From Cyclaneusma minus (Eukaryota; Ascomycota; Leotiomycetes; Marthamycetales; Marthamycetaceae), in NCBI GenBank assembly GCA_037179335.1, contig JAKZHN010000014.1:186001-250000 (forward strand): 64,000 nucleotides of DNA, in the 5' to 3' direction. The translations under genes were made by a program, and so were the position numbers. The notes below the pieces were generated by a model that was not told the DNA's origin, did not search any database, and saw nothing but the letters and a program-made list of their open reading frames with translations. Positions 24,071-35,915 of this stretch are shown here, piece by piece; position 1 is the stretch's first letter, and each line of letters begins with the position of its first letter.

Positions 24071-25057
24071 ATGGACAAAGTCGCTCGATACCTGCCCAGA
24101 CCACAGCCAAGATCAAATGGCACCAGCTGGTGGCTATGTCCTTCGTGCTTGTCGAAATCCTTCCAAAAACCGTCCATCTCGCAAGCCCGCCCGTCCGCAA
24201 TTCGACAAATATCGAGCAGCTCTCGGAAACGGCAAAATGTAGCGCCAACTATGGAGCAATTGCGCGCGCCCTTCAAGAAGAGGAACCTGACAACACTGTG
24301 CGTACCGGATGTATATGGGGTGGTAGGGGCAAAATGCTGATGGAAGTAGATACTACTCCATAAGCTTAGTCCTCGGTACTGTGGCTTTCTCGTACGGCTC
24401 CGTGCCAATGTACAAGATGGTGCGCTCTCTGGTTTTTCTCATCGCAGCCCTGATACACATTGCTGACCTCCTTCGTCCAAATAGATCTGCGCAACAACAG
24501 GCTACGGTGGCCAACCCATCAAGTCGCCCCAACACGGCGGTAGCGCCAGCGAAGACGGCTCGCACCTGATCCCCGTCACAACCTCCCCACGCTTACGTAT
24601 CACCTTTAATGCTTCCGTCTCCGACGTGCTAGACTGGAAGTTCGTCCCCCAGCAGCGCGAAGTGCGCGTCCTCCCGGGCGAAACAGCACTCGCTTTCTAC
24701 ACCGCAACCAACAGGTCCGACCAGGACATCATCGGCGTAGCAACTTACAGTGTGTCTCCGGCACAGGTGGCACCTTACTTCAACAAGATCCAGTGTTTTT
24801 GCTTTGAGGAGCAGCGACTGAATGCGAAGGAGGAGGTGGATATGCCGGTCTTCTTCTATATCGATCCCGAGTTTACGAAGGACTTGAATACGAGGGGTAT
24901 TGAGCAGATTACGCTGAGTTATACGTTTTTTAGTAAGTTACTGCCTTGGGGAATTGAAACGAAGTTTGGGAAAGGTGAGGTTTGGGGCATGAGGACTAAC
25001 GATTTTATAGAAGCGAAATATGATAAAAATGGGCATTTGACGGCTATGCCAACCTAG
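24071..25057 (+). CDS. COX11: Cytochrome c oxidase copper chaperone Cox11
   Basis: Four exons: 24071-24297, 24350-24419, 24485-24932, 25011-25057; 263 aa. Inner-membrane protein that delivers copper to the CuB site of Cox1. After a basic mitochondrial presequence (about 1-60) comes one transmembrane segment (YYSISLVLGTVAFSYGSVPM) and the conserved YKMICATTGYGGQP. The copper motif CFCFEEQ is present, preceded by PYFNKIQ. The family end YTFFKAKYDKNGH is made by the last splice (A|AA). The length is normal. The 3' end lies only 265 bases from the AT-rich island, and the gene shows no sign of RIP damage. Confidence 0.95.
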
Positions 25058-25321
25058 GATGCCAATGAATATCGAAAGACTACTCTACTCAAAACGGTAT
25101 TTTTGTTTCTATGCTTGGGTCCTTACCTTATGAAGTGACAGCCTCGGTCGCCTCCTGTCGTGGACAGTATCAGCAATCTTAGCTGGTGGAAAACGAGGTC
25201 GATCATTGGTGCTGATCCTGTTAGAGTACCTAATCATCCACCCTTTTTGTAAGTTCCATGTTCTAATTTTCCAATTCATTGATCCACCTTCACTATGTTG
25301 TCGCCGGGTTCCATTCCTACC

Positions 25322-25355
25322 TACCTTAGCGGAGCGGGGGGGATATGAAAAAAAC
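25322..25355 (+). repeat. Left terminal inverted repeat of island 1
   Basis: TACCTTAGCGGAGC followed by a G-run, ATATG and an A-run ending in CC. The first 14 bases are identical to the reverse complement of 32376-32389; the rest is similar with small indels. Confidence 0.65.
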
Positions 25356-26878
25356 CAGTCATAAACGGTTTGCATACTATTTGCATACTATTTGCCAACT
25401 ATTTAAAACTTTAATAAACCGTTTATTTTAAGAAATCGTGTGTGCACGGTTTTTTATAGTTTTGAAGCATTTCCAAATTGGTAAACTCGAGACGGTTCCC
25501 TTTGATTATTTATAATTTTAAACAATTTTCTTGCCGTTTCCTTACCGTTTTTTTACCGTTTGCCAATGGTTTTTTAATTTATAGACGGTTATTCGAGTTT
25601 TTTATAATTTATTAACCGTTTGAAAATAATTGACAATCGGTTAATAAATTATAGAAAATTCGAATAATCGTTTATAAATTTTATTTAATTGCCTGCGGAA
25701 TTGCTATGGATATTCGATTTTAAAAATTGTTATTGGAATTTAAAGCAATTTGCAAATAATTTGTTATTGGTATATTTATAATATTTAATCCCAAAATCGT
25801 TTAAATAATTTATTAACGATTTAAATAATTTATTAATAATTTTAAATTTTAAACTAATTGCGTTAAATACTGGTATTTTATTAAATAATAGCTTTGATAT
25901 CCGGGTGTTAATTTTATTTAAATAAAAACCGACTATCGAGCATATATATTTGGTAGTAATAATAATAACGGCTTACCGGCATCCTAAAATCCCTTTACCC
26001 TTTACTATTTTTCCGGTTTTTAAAGCCCAATTATAAAAGCTTATAAAAATTTAAATAGCATATGCATTCTTTTAATTTTCCGTTTTTTAAAGCCCGATTA
26101 TAAAAACTCACAAGCTTATAAAAACTTAATTAATTAATCGATTATAATTAAATTATTAGTATTTTTTCCTGGAAAATTTTAATATAGCTTTTTTATTGCA
26201 TTTTATTATTGTTGCAAAAAGCAATAAAAGTTTTAAAGGCGAAAATAAATTGGTTAAATTAAGCATTAAATTTAGGTAAATATATAAGATTATTAATAAA
26301 GCCTAATATAAAACGGGGTAAATAATTAATTAAAAATAAATAGAAATAAAATAATAGGATTAAATAAAAATAGCATAAGAAAAAATTTGCTTTATTATAT
26401 TTAAAAATTGGCGATATTTAAATTATTTGCTTTAAACGGCTATTTAGGCAATAATAGAAAAAAATGAAATTAATATAATGATAGCTGAAAAAAAAATGCT
26501 TTATATATATTAAAAATAAAGGGTTTTTTTTGGAATTTAACGTTCGATTCATTTATTTAATAGATTTGCAAATTAAGCGCAGGTTATAGGTTAAGCTATT
26601 TATATTGGAAAATTTAATTATAAATAAAAAAAACCAGCGTTTGTTTATCGGGATCCCGTTAAAAGGGTATTTTAATTAATTAAAGATATTTAATATAATT
26701 TGTATTATTTTTTAAAAAAAACAAGGGGCTTTTTTAAAGTTTTTGCGCTTTTTAAATAGGCTCGAGCCGGTTTATATTAAATTTATTATTAAGGCTGCAA
26801 AAGCTATAATAATACGATATTATATAAAGCTGGTAATATCCCCAATTTTATTTTATTTTTAAAATTTAAATTATTTTA

Positions 26879-27228
26879 AAATTTCTTTTGCTATATTTTA
26901 TATTTTATTTCGAAATATTTTCCTATTGTATAATTCCTTTTTGTTTTTGGGTTTTTTTGGTTTTTCAAAGTTTTTTAATTGAATAGCAGCTGCTTGGCTT
27001 TTTAATAGCTAATTGTTTTTGGCGTTTTATATTATTATTTATAGCTTTTAAAAAAATTTCTTTTGCTATATTTTATATTTTATTTCGAAATATTTTCCTA
27101 TTGTATAATTCCTTTTTGTTTTTGGGTTTTTTTGGTTTTTCAAAGTTTTTTAATTGAATAGCAGCTGCTTGGCTTTTTAATAGCTAATTGTTTTTGGCGT
27201 TTTATATTATTATTTATAGCTTTTAAAA
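26879..27228. repeat. Perfect 175-bp tandem duplication
   Basis: The stretch that starts at 26881 with ATTTCTTTTGCTATATTTTA is repeated from 27056 with a period of 175 bases and no difference that I can see, through the segment GAATAGCAGCTGCTTGGC and the ending TTATTTATAGCTTTTAAA. Both copies carry the AT-rich, RIP-like composition. Confidence 0.85.
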
Positions 27229-27629
27229 TCGAATTAATAAAAATAAATTGTTTTAATATTCCTTTAGAAAAAAATCAAAAGCCATTATTAAATGGATTCT
27301 TTTTAATCATAATTATATTTTAATAATTAATAAAGCAAAGCTTTTGATATAAAGGATTTAAATTATAATAATTATATTGGGTTAAAATATATTTGGCTAT
27401 TTAATGGAAATATTTATATAGGCATTCGAATATATAGCCTATGATTTTATACTTTACGAAAAAAATTTAAAATTTAAATTTAAAATTTTCCATTTTTCCA
27501 TTTTGGATAAAATACTATTAATAATGCTTTAAATATTTAATATTTAATTATTTAATACGCAAATATAAAAAGCGTTATTAAATTGCGTAATATAGCATTT
27601 ATAAAATTAAATCATTATTAAGAAAATTA

Positions 27630-27805
27630 AATTCTCGTTAATAACGAAATATAAAACTTTCTTTTGCAATAAAATTGTTATTAAAATAAAATTTTATTAT
27701 TTAAAATTTTATTTGCAACGAAATATTAAATTCTCGTTTAAAATTAAATTTTTAATTCTCGTTTAAAGCTAGATTTTAAATTGTCGTTTATAACAAGATT
27801 TTATA
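27630..27805. repeat. Degenerate short tandem repeat in island 1
   Basis: Four to five diverged units built on AAATTCTCGTTTAAA (variants AATTCTCGTTAATAACG, AAATTGTCGTTTATAAC) spaced 20-35 bases. They may be relics of a minisatellite or of a repetitive untranslated part of the former element. Confidence 0.5.
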
Positions 27806-28169
27806 TATATATTAATTATTATTGTTTAATATCAATTTAAACAAATAATAATTATATTAATAATTATTTATATTTAAAATTAAACAATTAAAAATATAAT
27901 TATTAATGCAGTTAATATTATTATATATTATAAAGGCTATTAAAATGCTTTTTTAATAGTTTAAATTGAACCCCTGCTAAAATACCTTGGCTATATACAA
28001 AAATTACGCCCTTTTTATATATATAAGCGAAAAAAAACCGCATAATATTTTCCAAGCTTTAAAATAGACTTTTTTTTAATGTAATATATTTAAAAAATCT
28101 AGTTTATATTAAATTCAAATAAATTAAAATTATTAATATACTTTAATATAATTAGAAAAATAAATTTTT

Positions 28170-28358
28170 GTAATACTATATTTTTAAAATCTTTATAGCG
28201 CTGTATTTTTAAAGCAAAATTTATAACGCTATATTTTTAAATTTCCAATAAAATTTTTGCAACGCCGTATTTTTAAAGTTTTTAATTAATTTCAGCGCAA
28301 TTTTTTTGGCAATTTTTTTAAAGCCTATTATTTATTAATGCAGCGCCGTATTTTTGCA
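28170..28358. repeat. Diverged minisatellite with CpG-to-TpA type changes
   Basis: Five units related to AACGCCGTATTTTTAAA at about 28171, 28197, 28224, 28260 and 28341. Units differ mainly by transitions, for example CGCCGTA versus CGCTATA, as expected from cytosine deamination on both strands. Confidence 0.55.
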
Positions 28359-31344
28359 AATTTATTTATAAATTAATAATAATAATAGTAATAAATAATT
28401 TATTAGAATAAAAATATTTTTTAAAAGCAAAGGCGTTTAATATATTATAATTACTATTTTTAATTAATATACTATAAATTCCAATTATATTTTAGCAAAT
28501 AAAAAGCAAATTACATTAAATAAAAATTTAAAAACGCAATATAAAGAAAATATTATTAAAGCCTTTTATAAAACTTATATTTATTTTAACCAATTAAATA
28601 AAAAGGCTATAAATTTTAAAATTTATTATATAAATGTTTAAAATACTTTAAATAAAAAGTTCAAATCAAATTGGCATTATATTAATGAAAATTTAAAATA
28701 GGAAATATTTATTTAGGGCTATTTTATATATATTATATTTAAGGGTAAATTTGCTTTTCAATAAAAAAATTATTAAAAGGGATTTTTACATAATTTTAAT
28801 TGAAATAGTATATATTTTAAAAGCTACTATATCAAAGATTTTTCTTTAAAGCATTTATATAATAAGGCTTATATATTATAACTTCTATAATTATAGCAAT
28901 TAAATTGGCATTAATATTTAAGCAATTATCTTTTATTATTATTATTTATTTTGCTATTTTTTTTTGTTAAAAATAAAAAAAATAAAAAAGCTTTAAAAAC
29001 ACTAGTGTTTTGGGTTTAAATTAAATAGCTTTTATTATATTAAAAGCAATTAAAAAGGCAAATTGGAAAAAACAATTGCAAAAAGCCGTTAAATAATATT
29101 TATTTTATTTTATTGGAAATAAGCTTATTTAGGCCTAATTAAAAAAAGAATTATTTATTAGGTTTAAATTAATCTTTAGCAAAAAAGGCTAGTTAAAAAA
29201 ACAATTTAAGCTATAAAATTTGGTTTTATATTATAAAAAAAAACCTTTTTAAAAAGGCCGCAAAAATAAACTTTTGCCTATAAGAAAAAAAGAAAAAAAT
29301 TATGAGCTATATTATTTAAATTTGGAATAAATAGCTATAAAATTCATTATTAAATAAAATAAAATAACCTTTAGCGAAAACCCCTTTTTAATTAAAAAAT
29401 ATTTAAAAATAAACCAATTAAAGCTATTAAATTAAAAATAATAATTTCAGCTATTAATTAAAATAAATAAATAAAAGCAATATTTTATCCCAAATTTAAT
29501 AATTTAATTTTTTTAGCCAAAACAATTATTTTTTAAAATCCCTATTATAAAAATGCTAAAAAATACCATTAATATAATAAATGCCTTTAAATAAAAGCAT
29601 ATTAATGCTATAAATATAAATTTTATAAATTTTAATAAAGCATTTCTAGCTATTTTTATTATTTATAAACGATTGCTATTTAAAGCTTTAAAAAAGCTTT
29701 TTGCAAAAATAATTGGCGGATAAAACCATTTAAAACGCAATATTATTAATGCTAAAATTTTATATAAAAACCAATTTTCAAAAGCTTTTGTAGCAATTAT
29801 AGCTAAAAATAAAAATAATTTATATAAATTTGCTTTTTCCGCTAAGAAAATCCTGGATATTCCTAGTTTAAAAATCTATAGAAAGGCTATAAATAATCCC
29901 TTATATAAAAATAATTTCAAAGAAAAATATTATAATAGAATTAAAATTAAAATAGCTATATAAATAGCTTTTAATTTAATTTCTATTAAATAAATATTTA
30001 CTATTAAGCTAAATCCAAATAGCGGTTTAAATAAATATAAAGCCTATTTAATAATTCGCGGCTTTATTTAAATTTCTAAAAAAAGAAAAACAAAATACCA
30101 ATAGTCCGTATAAATATATTTAGGATTTTTTTAGCTATTATAATTTAGCAAAATATAAAATACCGCTATTTTAATATTAGCAATATTTTTATTAAAATTA
30201 AAATTTAAAAAAAACTTATTTAGCCTTTCCAAATAAAATAACCATTAAATTTGGCTATATTCTCCAATTAAACAAAAATTTCTATAATTTTACATAAGCA
30301 GTTAAAGATTAAAATTACCTAATTAAATCTAAAATCTTAATAAGTTTTTTACCCTGCTATTTATTGAATTTATTATTAAAAATTTGGAGAAAATTAAAAA
30401 ATCCTAAGCATATAAATTATAAAAGATAAATTTTTAAAAACCCTATAAATTAATTGAAAATAATATATTAATAATTTTTGCATTAAATTTAAATTCCTAA
30501 TTAAAAAAAAAAGGTATATTCTAATTTATAAATAATTTTTATAAACGGTATAATTTAAAGCTAATTTGGCTATTACGCTATTCTAAAATTAGCTTTTATT
30601 AAAAATTTCCAGTTTTATAAAAAAATCCAAGTATATTAATATTATTTACTATTTTATTGAAAACCTAAAAAATAATTGCAAGCAATAAATAATTTATATT
30701 AGCATTTAAAATATAATTGCGAATGAATTTATTAAGGCTTTATATAAAATTTAATTTGCATATAATAGGCATTAAATATAAAGGGATAAAGCTATAAAAA
30801 AGCGTTATATTATAGCATACAATTAAATAATATATAATATATTATAAAGCCTTATAATATAGCCCAAATTAGCTACTATATATTTTAAAGCTTTATAATA
30901 TAGCCCAAAAGGGTATATATATATATATTATATAAAGCTTTTAAATATATATAATTTATTATTAAATATATTAAATAATATATTTATAATTTTAAATCCG
31001 TATTTTACAGAATTTTTAAGCTTTTACGTATAAAAACATTAAAAACTAATAAAAATAATAGGTTTATTACGATATATTTATTATAAAGCCTTAATTAATA
31101 ATTTATTTAATTATTATATATAATTAATCAATTTCTTTTAATACAAATCCATATATATACCCTAGAATTCCATATATATATATACCCTGCTTTATATTTT
31201 AGGCAAAAAACCATTTTTAACTCCAAAATAAATAAGAATAAAACTATATCATTTGGGATTAATTTTCAACCATTTGGGACTGATTTTTAACCATTTAAAT
31301 CGGGTTTTCAAGCTATTTCAATTGATTCTAAACTATTTATAATA

Positions 31345-31460
31345 GCCAGCTCCAGCTCCAAAATTCAGCTTTAAAATCCAGCTTCAAACATTCACTTTTA
31401 AACATCCAGCTCCAAATATTCAGCTTTAGCTCCAGCTCCAGCTCCAGCTCCAGCTTTAGC
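31345..31460. repeat. CCAGCT-type simple repeat
   Basis: Imperfect CCAGCT / CAGCTC units, densest at 31429-31456, at the transition from AT-rich to GC-richer DNA. Confidence 0.75.
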
Positions 31461-31688
31461 GCATGTGTATTAAGGTCCGGGGAAGGCAGCCTAGCATGCG
31501 CTATGGCTATGAGGGCGAGGGCGGGGGCGAGAGAGGGCCTGGCATGATATAATTAGTATAATGTAAATAAATAGCGCAATATAAATGGAAGATTGAAGGG
31601 GAGCTGCAGCGCGCGCAAGCTGGAATAGGAGCTGCTAACCTGGAGGAGCATGCGCCGGAGGGCCGGAGCCTTCTGCTAAAGCTGGAGA

Positions 31689-31709
31689 GTGGTGGTGGTG
31701 GTGGTGGTT
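31689..31709. repeat. GGT microsatellite
   Basis: About six consecutive GGT units inside the GC-richer part of island 1. Confidence 0.85.
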
Positions 31710-32355
31710 GCGATGTTTAGTTTGGCTGCAAAGATATTTGGCTAAGTTTTATCGTACGTCGACCGGGCCCTAATTGCTAAAAAAAAGTCCCTTGTTTGAG
31801 ATATAAAGCAGGGTATATAGCTAGGCTACGCTAGGCTATTCTACGGGGTAGTGATCCCTATGCTGACACCTGACATCTGACATCTGACATAAGGTAGGTA
31901 CAGGTACCTAGGTACCGCTACTTGTACCTACCTTATTCGCGTTGTCGTCTACCACGCCGCAGGCGTACAGACACATCCCAGAGTGCAGGCGTGGTATCGA
32001 GAATTGCGCACAACAAGCGTGTGGCAACGGCGTGCAGTAGGTAACGGCGTGTGGCAGACTGATTTAAAATCGCTGCAAACTAGGTACCACCTAGGTACCT
32101 TAGCGGAATCCGGTGATTTTCACGTGCCGTATAAATACCGTATAAATACCGTGTAAAATTCCGTACCGTTGTATATTGTAAATGGTATAATTCCATTTGT
32201 CAAATGTCAGGTGTTATTTAAAAAGAAGAAGAAAAAAAAAAGTCCTGAGTTTGAATTTAAATTTATAGGCATTTTGCAAAATCTTGAGAATGGTTAAGAG
32301 TTTTAAACGTTTATAGGCCGTTTTTTAAAATAGAAAATTGGAAACGGTTGGAAAC

Positions 32356-32389
32356 GGCTTTTTCTCTTCCCCCCTGCTCCGCTAAGGTA
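32356..32389 (-). repeat. Right terminal inverted repeat of island 1
   Basis: Read on the minus strand it gives TACCTTAGCGGAGC, then a G-run, then AAGAGAAAAAGCC, parallel to the left end. A further TACCTTAGCGGA occurs at 32096-32107 in the left-end orientation, so a shorter 294-base related element may sit inside. Confidence 0.65.
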
Positions 32390-32589
32390 CCTACCTATTG
32401 TAATAGCTTAACACAGAATCAAACATATACCATTTCATAACTAGCTAGGTAGTCAAAAGACCCTTCCCCAACACCTAGGTACGCCTAACCATGCAAATAG
32501 CCCGAAGCCCATGCAAAAGGGGTATCTGTCCATTCAATCACATTGTATCCAGCCTGTTCCCCAGTGATCCATGTTGCGCCAAATCGACA

Positions 32590-35560
32590 CTAGAATGTTT
32601 CATCGTCACCCACATAGTCCCACCTCTTCGCCGGCAGTTTACGCAACTTCCTGACCGATCTCTTCTTCGCCAGGTCGCTCTTTTCCTTCCTCTCTTCTTC
32701 CATCTGAAGCTCGCCCAGTCCATTGATGAGAGAGCTGTCAATACTATCTTGCCACGCGCCCGGCATGCTCGTCTTGAACTTGGGCTCTGGGGTTCTGGCG
32801 CTGACTCCGGTGATGGTTTTCTCGTCGTCGGTGTCGGAGCCGGTTGGCGATTCAACGAAGTCAGAAGATGAAGAGCAGTAGGCCCGCTGCACAACAGGAG
32901 CCCGGGAGGTATGCAATGCCTTCAAGAGATTGCCACGCGGAGCCTTGGTGGGCGAGGGGCGGGGAGAGTTGCGGGAGCTTGTGGACAGTGGAGACTTGGG
33001 CAGCCTTGATGTGAGCACAGTACCAGACGACTGCGGCTCAGTGACCGGATGATGAGCTGAATCTTTCAGGACCCTGTTCTCTTTGGATCTCTTGGTTGGA
33101 CTGCGGTTATCCAGCTGCTGCCTCAGCTGCAGCACCTGCTGGCGCAAGTAGTCGTTCTCGCGCTCTATCTCGTCTCGGTCTTCTTTACTTGCGAGCGAAG
33201 GTCGATAATTCTCCTTGTCCTCGTCACGGCCGACCTCCGAGTATTCGGACTCGTTGACTTTGCTTAACAGCTCGATCTTTGCGTCCACGTAGCCCTCTGC
33301 TCTCTCACGCTCTTCCTCCCACTGTGCCTTCCATCTTCTCGTCTCCTCCAACAACTTGGCCTCCATTTCATCACATAGCATTTCCCTCACCTCCGCTTCA
33401 ACGCACATGACTCTCTCCTCCACACTATCTTCAAGTCTTTCGAAGTTTTGTTGCATAGTGAGTAGATGCGCTTCGGCTTCCAATCTTCTCTCTGTCTCCT
33501 CGGCTAAGCTGCTTCTTAGTCCGTCAATTTCCTCGCTCATACGGGCAATCTCCATGGCTGCTAACTCCATGGTCTTCCTGGCATCCTCGTGATTGCCAGA
33601 GAAAAAGTCTCTGCGCTGGCCATCTGCTGGAGCTCCAGAGAACATAGTCGAGGTCAGGGAGGGAACCCGCGGCACAGTTATTTCGCGCGCGAGTGCGGAG
33701 TAGCGCAAAATCTGCGATGTAGCATTGAAGTCGCCAAGAGGGTCCGCCGTAACTATCATGACTGCCTTCTGGGGCTGTGGCCGATGATGGTTATGATGGG
33801 ATGTGGAAGAGGCCGAGGGAAATGAATTGGAGAATAACAATTCGGTAAGTTTGCATCGGCGGAAGGGTACGAGGTTTGGCTTTACGGGTGTCAGTCAAGC
33901 AGTATACGTTGATCCCTTCAGATCCACGTAGGCGCTGAAAGGATGAGAAATGAAGAGTCCACTTACCTTCGTAGTGTTAGCCATATCGCTCTGCATCTGT
34001 AAGCACTGCCCAAGATACATCAGACTCTCGTTGATCTTCCCGGCTTCCGCAAGGGTAGCTCCTTGTGTCTTGGCATCCCTTGCCCTCTCGCTGCCTGCCA
34101 AGTCAACGATTGTCAAAGTACTGCTACTCCATGAACAATGTTCGTCTTTACGCTTCTTCACCTCCACACAGAAGAACCCGTGGGAGCGGGAAGATACGCT
34201 ATTGCTTCCCGTGCCTGCAGTCTGTCTCTCCAGCAGTCCAGCCTCCAGAACCATCAGTGCCTCTTGCACAGATCCGCAGATAATCTTGCGCAATCCTGCA
34301 ACTACCTTCCGGTCTGGGGAGGCTTCCGTGGGCTTGAAGAGTAACGCACGGCGGCGAAACTCCTTGGTGGAGGCGACTTTTGCAGCAGGAGTTAAGAGGT
34401 CATATATTCTGTCATTGTAAACCTCGTACATAGAAACTACGACCGCATATTCCGCATTCAGGTCGCAAGCAACGCTCACGGAGCTGATATCGGGAAGTTG
34501 AGGAAGTCCCGATGGGCGCTGGGCCAAGCGACGAGCCGGAGTGGGCGGTGGAAAAGAGGTATCAAACTGTGAATTTTTTTCATCGTCAGTCTCAGTCTTG
34601 ACAGGCTTTTCTTTGTTCAGCTTTGCTGTAGTTGCACTCATGTAGGAGGGCATAGGCAACTTTGACTTTTCTGTTCTGGGAGACGCAATTGTCGAGACTA
34701 TCGAGGTACCACAAAGACCATACTCATGGTCCTGTGAGCTCGCTATTTGCTGAAGCTTTGGATGCATTGGTGGGTCGTTTGATGTTCCTTGCACTGCCCT
34801 AACACTTTTAGGACTGCCGGTTGTGGGGCCCAATAGTGACGGGTAGAGCTTGAGGGATGAGGACTGGAAAGTGGGATCTCGGTGTGGAGGTCTCAGTACC
34901 ATTGGTGTCAGGGGCGTCGGTGCGCGAGAGTTTGGACGCGACGTCCCGGCTGCATCCCCGTACAGCGAGTCCAAGAAGAACTGGGCTGACAGGACTTGTG
35001 CTTCAGAGGGGTCGGAGGCAGCTATCGAGGCGTGCAGGGAAGGATCCCTTGTAGTGTCCAGGATATTTTCAGAAATGGAGCGGAACAAGAGATCAAGAGC
35101 AAGCTGCGTGAGACCACGCTGGCTACGGCTTCCAAGGATTGTATGTGTCTAGCAATTGACAATCAGCAAGGTTCCTCTCGAATAGGTTCGACAGACTTAC
35201 CTTTCCTGATCCCGTAACACCCAGCGTAGCCAGAAGTCCATCTCGTCCATGGCGGCCGTGTGGGCCAAGAACACCTTCGACCAGCGGGATCACGCCCGTA
35301 TTCTCGAAAATGTCGAGTTGAGACGAAGCCTCTTCGAAAACTCTGGTGAACGAGAACTTTTCGACAGCACGGCGGCGGTTATCGTTTGGAGGGTTCAACG
35401 TGATGTAGGTCGGCGCATGGCCTTGGGCGGCTTCTTCGACAGTCAGGGAGCGCTGGGGCGCAGACAGCACAGGGTACAGCGGTGTCTGTTGAGGGCGCAG
35501 TCGCAGATAGACCTCGAATAGGCCGGCGGTAGGTTTCTGGGAAGCTTCCATACTGGCCAT
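32590..35560 (-). CDS. Kinesin motor protein, kinesin-6-like
   Basis: Three exons: 35560-35201, 35148-33967, 33879-32590; 943 aa. Microtubule motor with a near N-terminal head: P-loop GVTGSGKTHT around 113-122, split by intron 1 exactly after GK; switch I NSVSSRSHGFF; switch II VDLAGSERARD; and the head end RRCKLTELLFSNSFP, which is made by intron 2. The head contains an insert of about 140 residues rich in S, P and T between GLTQLALDLLF and EYAVVVSMYEVYNDRIYDLL; a large insert in this place is typical of kinesin-6 (Klp9, MKLP), hence the subfamily guess. The rest is a coiled coil (about 560-740) and a basic Ser-rich tail. Kinesin-6 motors act at the spindle midzone. The reading frame is open upstream to 35719 but lacks another ATG. 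Confidence 0.85.
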
Positions 35561-35915
35561 AACTGCGTCTCCGAAAAGCCACAGAGGAAGGTTTCTTGGG
35601 TGCAGCGCAGTGGGTGTGTGAAAGTACTTTGTACCTGCCTCGAATGTCGAGGTAGAGAAGATGTTGACTTTGGATTTAGCTGCCGTTGGCCGAGCAACCT
35701 TAATTAAAGCTTGCGGCAAGCGCAGCCGAGACGAGCATACCTTATGTCCCTAAGGCTGGGAAAACACCTAGTTTTCGCTTCCCAAGTCGCATTCAGGTCT
35801 CAGTCCTTAGAACCATTCTTCTCAATTGTTTAGGGTTATTCCTGCTGATTCCTGCTGATAATTGTCTACTGGCCAAGGCAGGCAACGAACTAACTTCTCG
35901 GCCGATGGCATCAAG
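35561..35915. other. Short intergenic region, APH-like 3' end / kinesin promoter
   Basis: 355 bases between two minus-strand genes; must carry the kinesin promoter. Nothing else is seen. Confidence 0.4.

Larger units (their letters stand above)
31143..31819. mobile_element. Possible nested element with 19-bp inverted ends
   Basis: TATATACCCTGCTTTATAT at 31179-31197 is repeated as its exact reverse complement at 31801-31819. The 60 bases around the left copy (31143-31205) resemble the left edge of island 2 (58178-58239), including the shared CTGCTTTATATTTTAGGCA. This suggests a repeat family end present in both islands. The internal part (31461-31735) is GC-rich and holds no ORF. Confidence 0.45.
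25322..32389. mobile_element. AT-rich, RIP-degraded transposon island 1
   Basis: About 7.07 kb with an abrupt base-composition change from the flanking genes. Most of 25370-31340 is almost pure A/T with long TpA runs and no usable ORF, as expected of a repeat-induced-point-mutated element; remaining C is often inside GC dinucleotides. The ends are inverted: TACCTTAGCGGAGC starts the left end and its complement closes the right end, followed on both sides by G-runs and A-runs. CCTACC occurs directly outside both ends (25316-25321 and 32390-32395) as a possible target duplication. The right kilobase (31461-32389) is less AT-rich and probably nested insertions. The element class cannot be told because no protein survives. 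Confidence 0.7.

Noticed and set aside
25370..31340. Search for reverse transcriptase or transposase remains in island 1
   Set aside because: No frame keeps recognisable motifs; mutation is too heavy to assign an element class by eye.
35561..35719. N-terminal extension of the kinesin to 35719
   Set aside because: The frame is open but begins with TTG and has no ATG before 35560; no targeting or motor motif lies in it.
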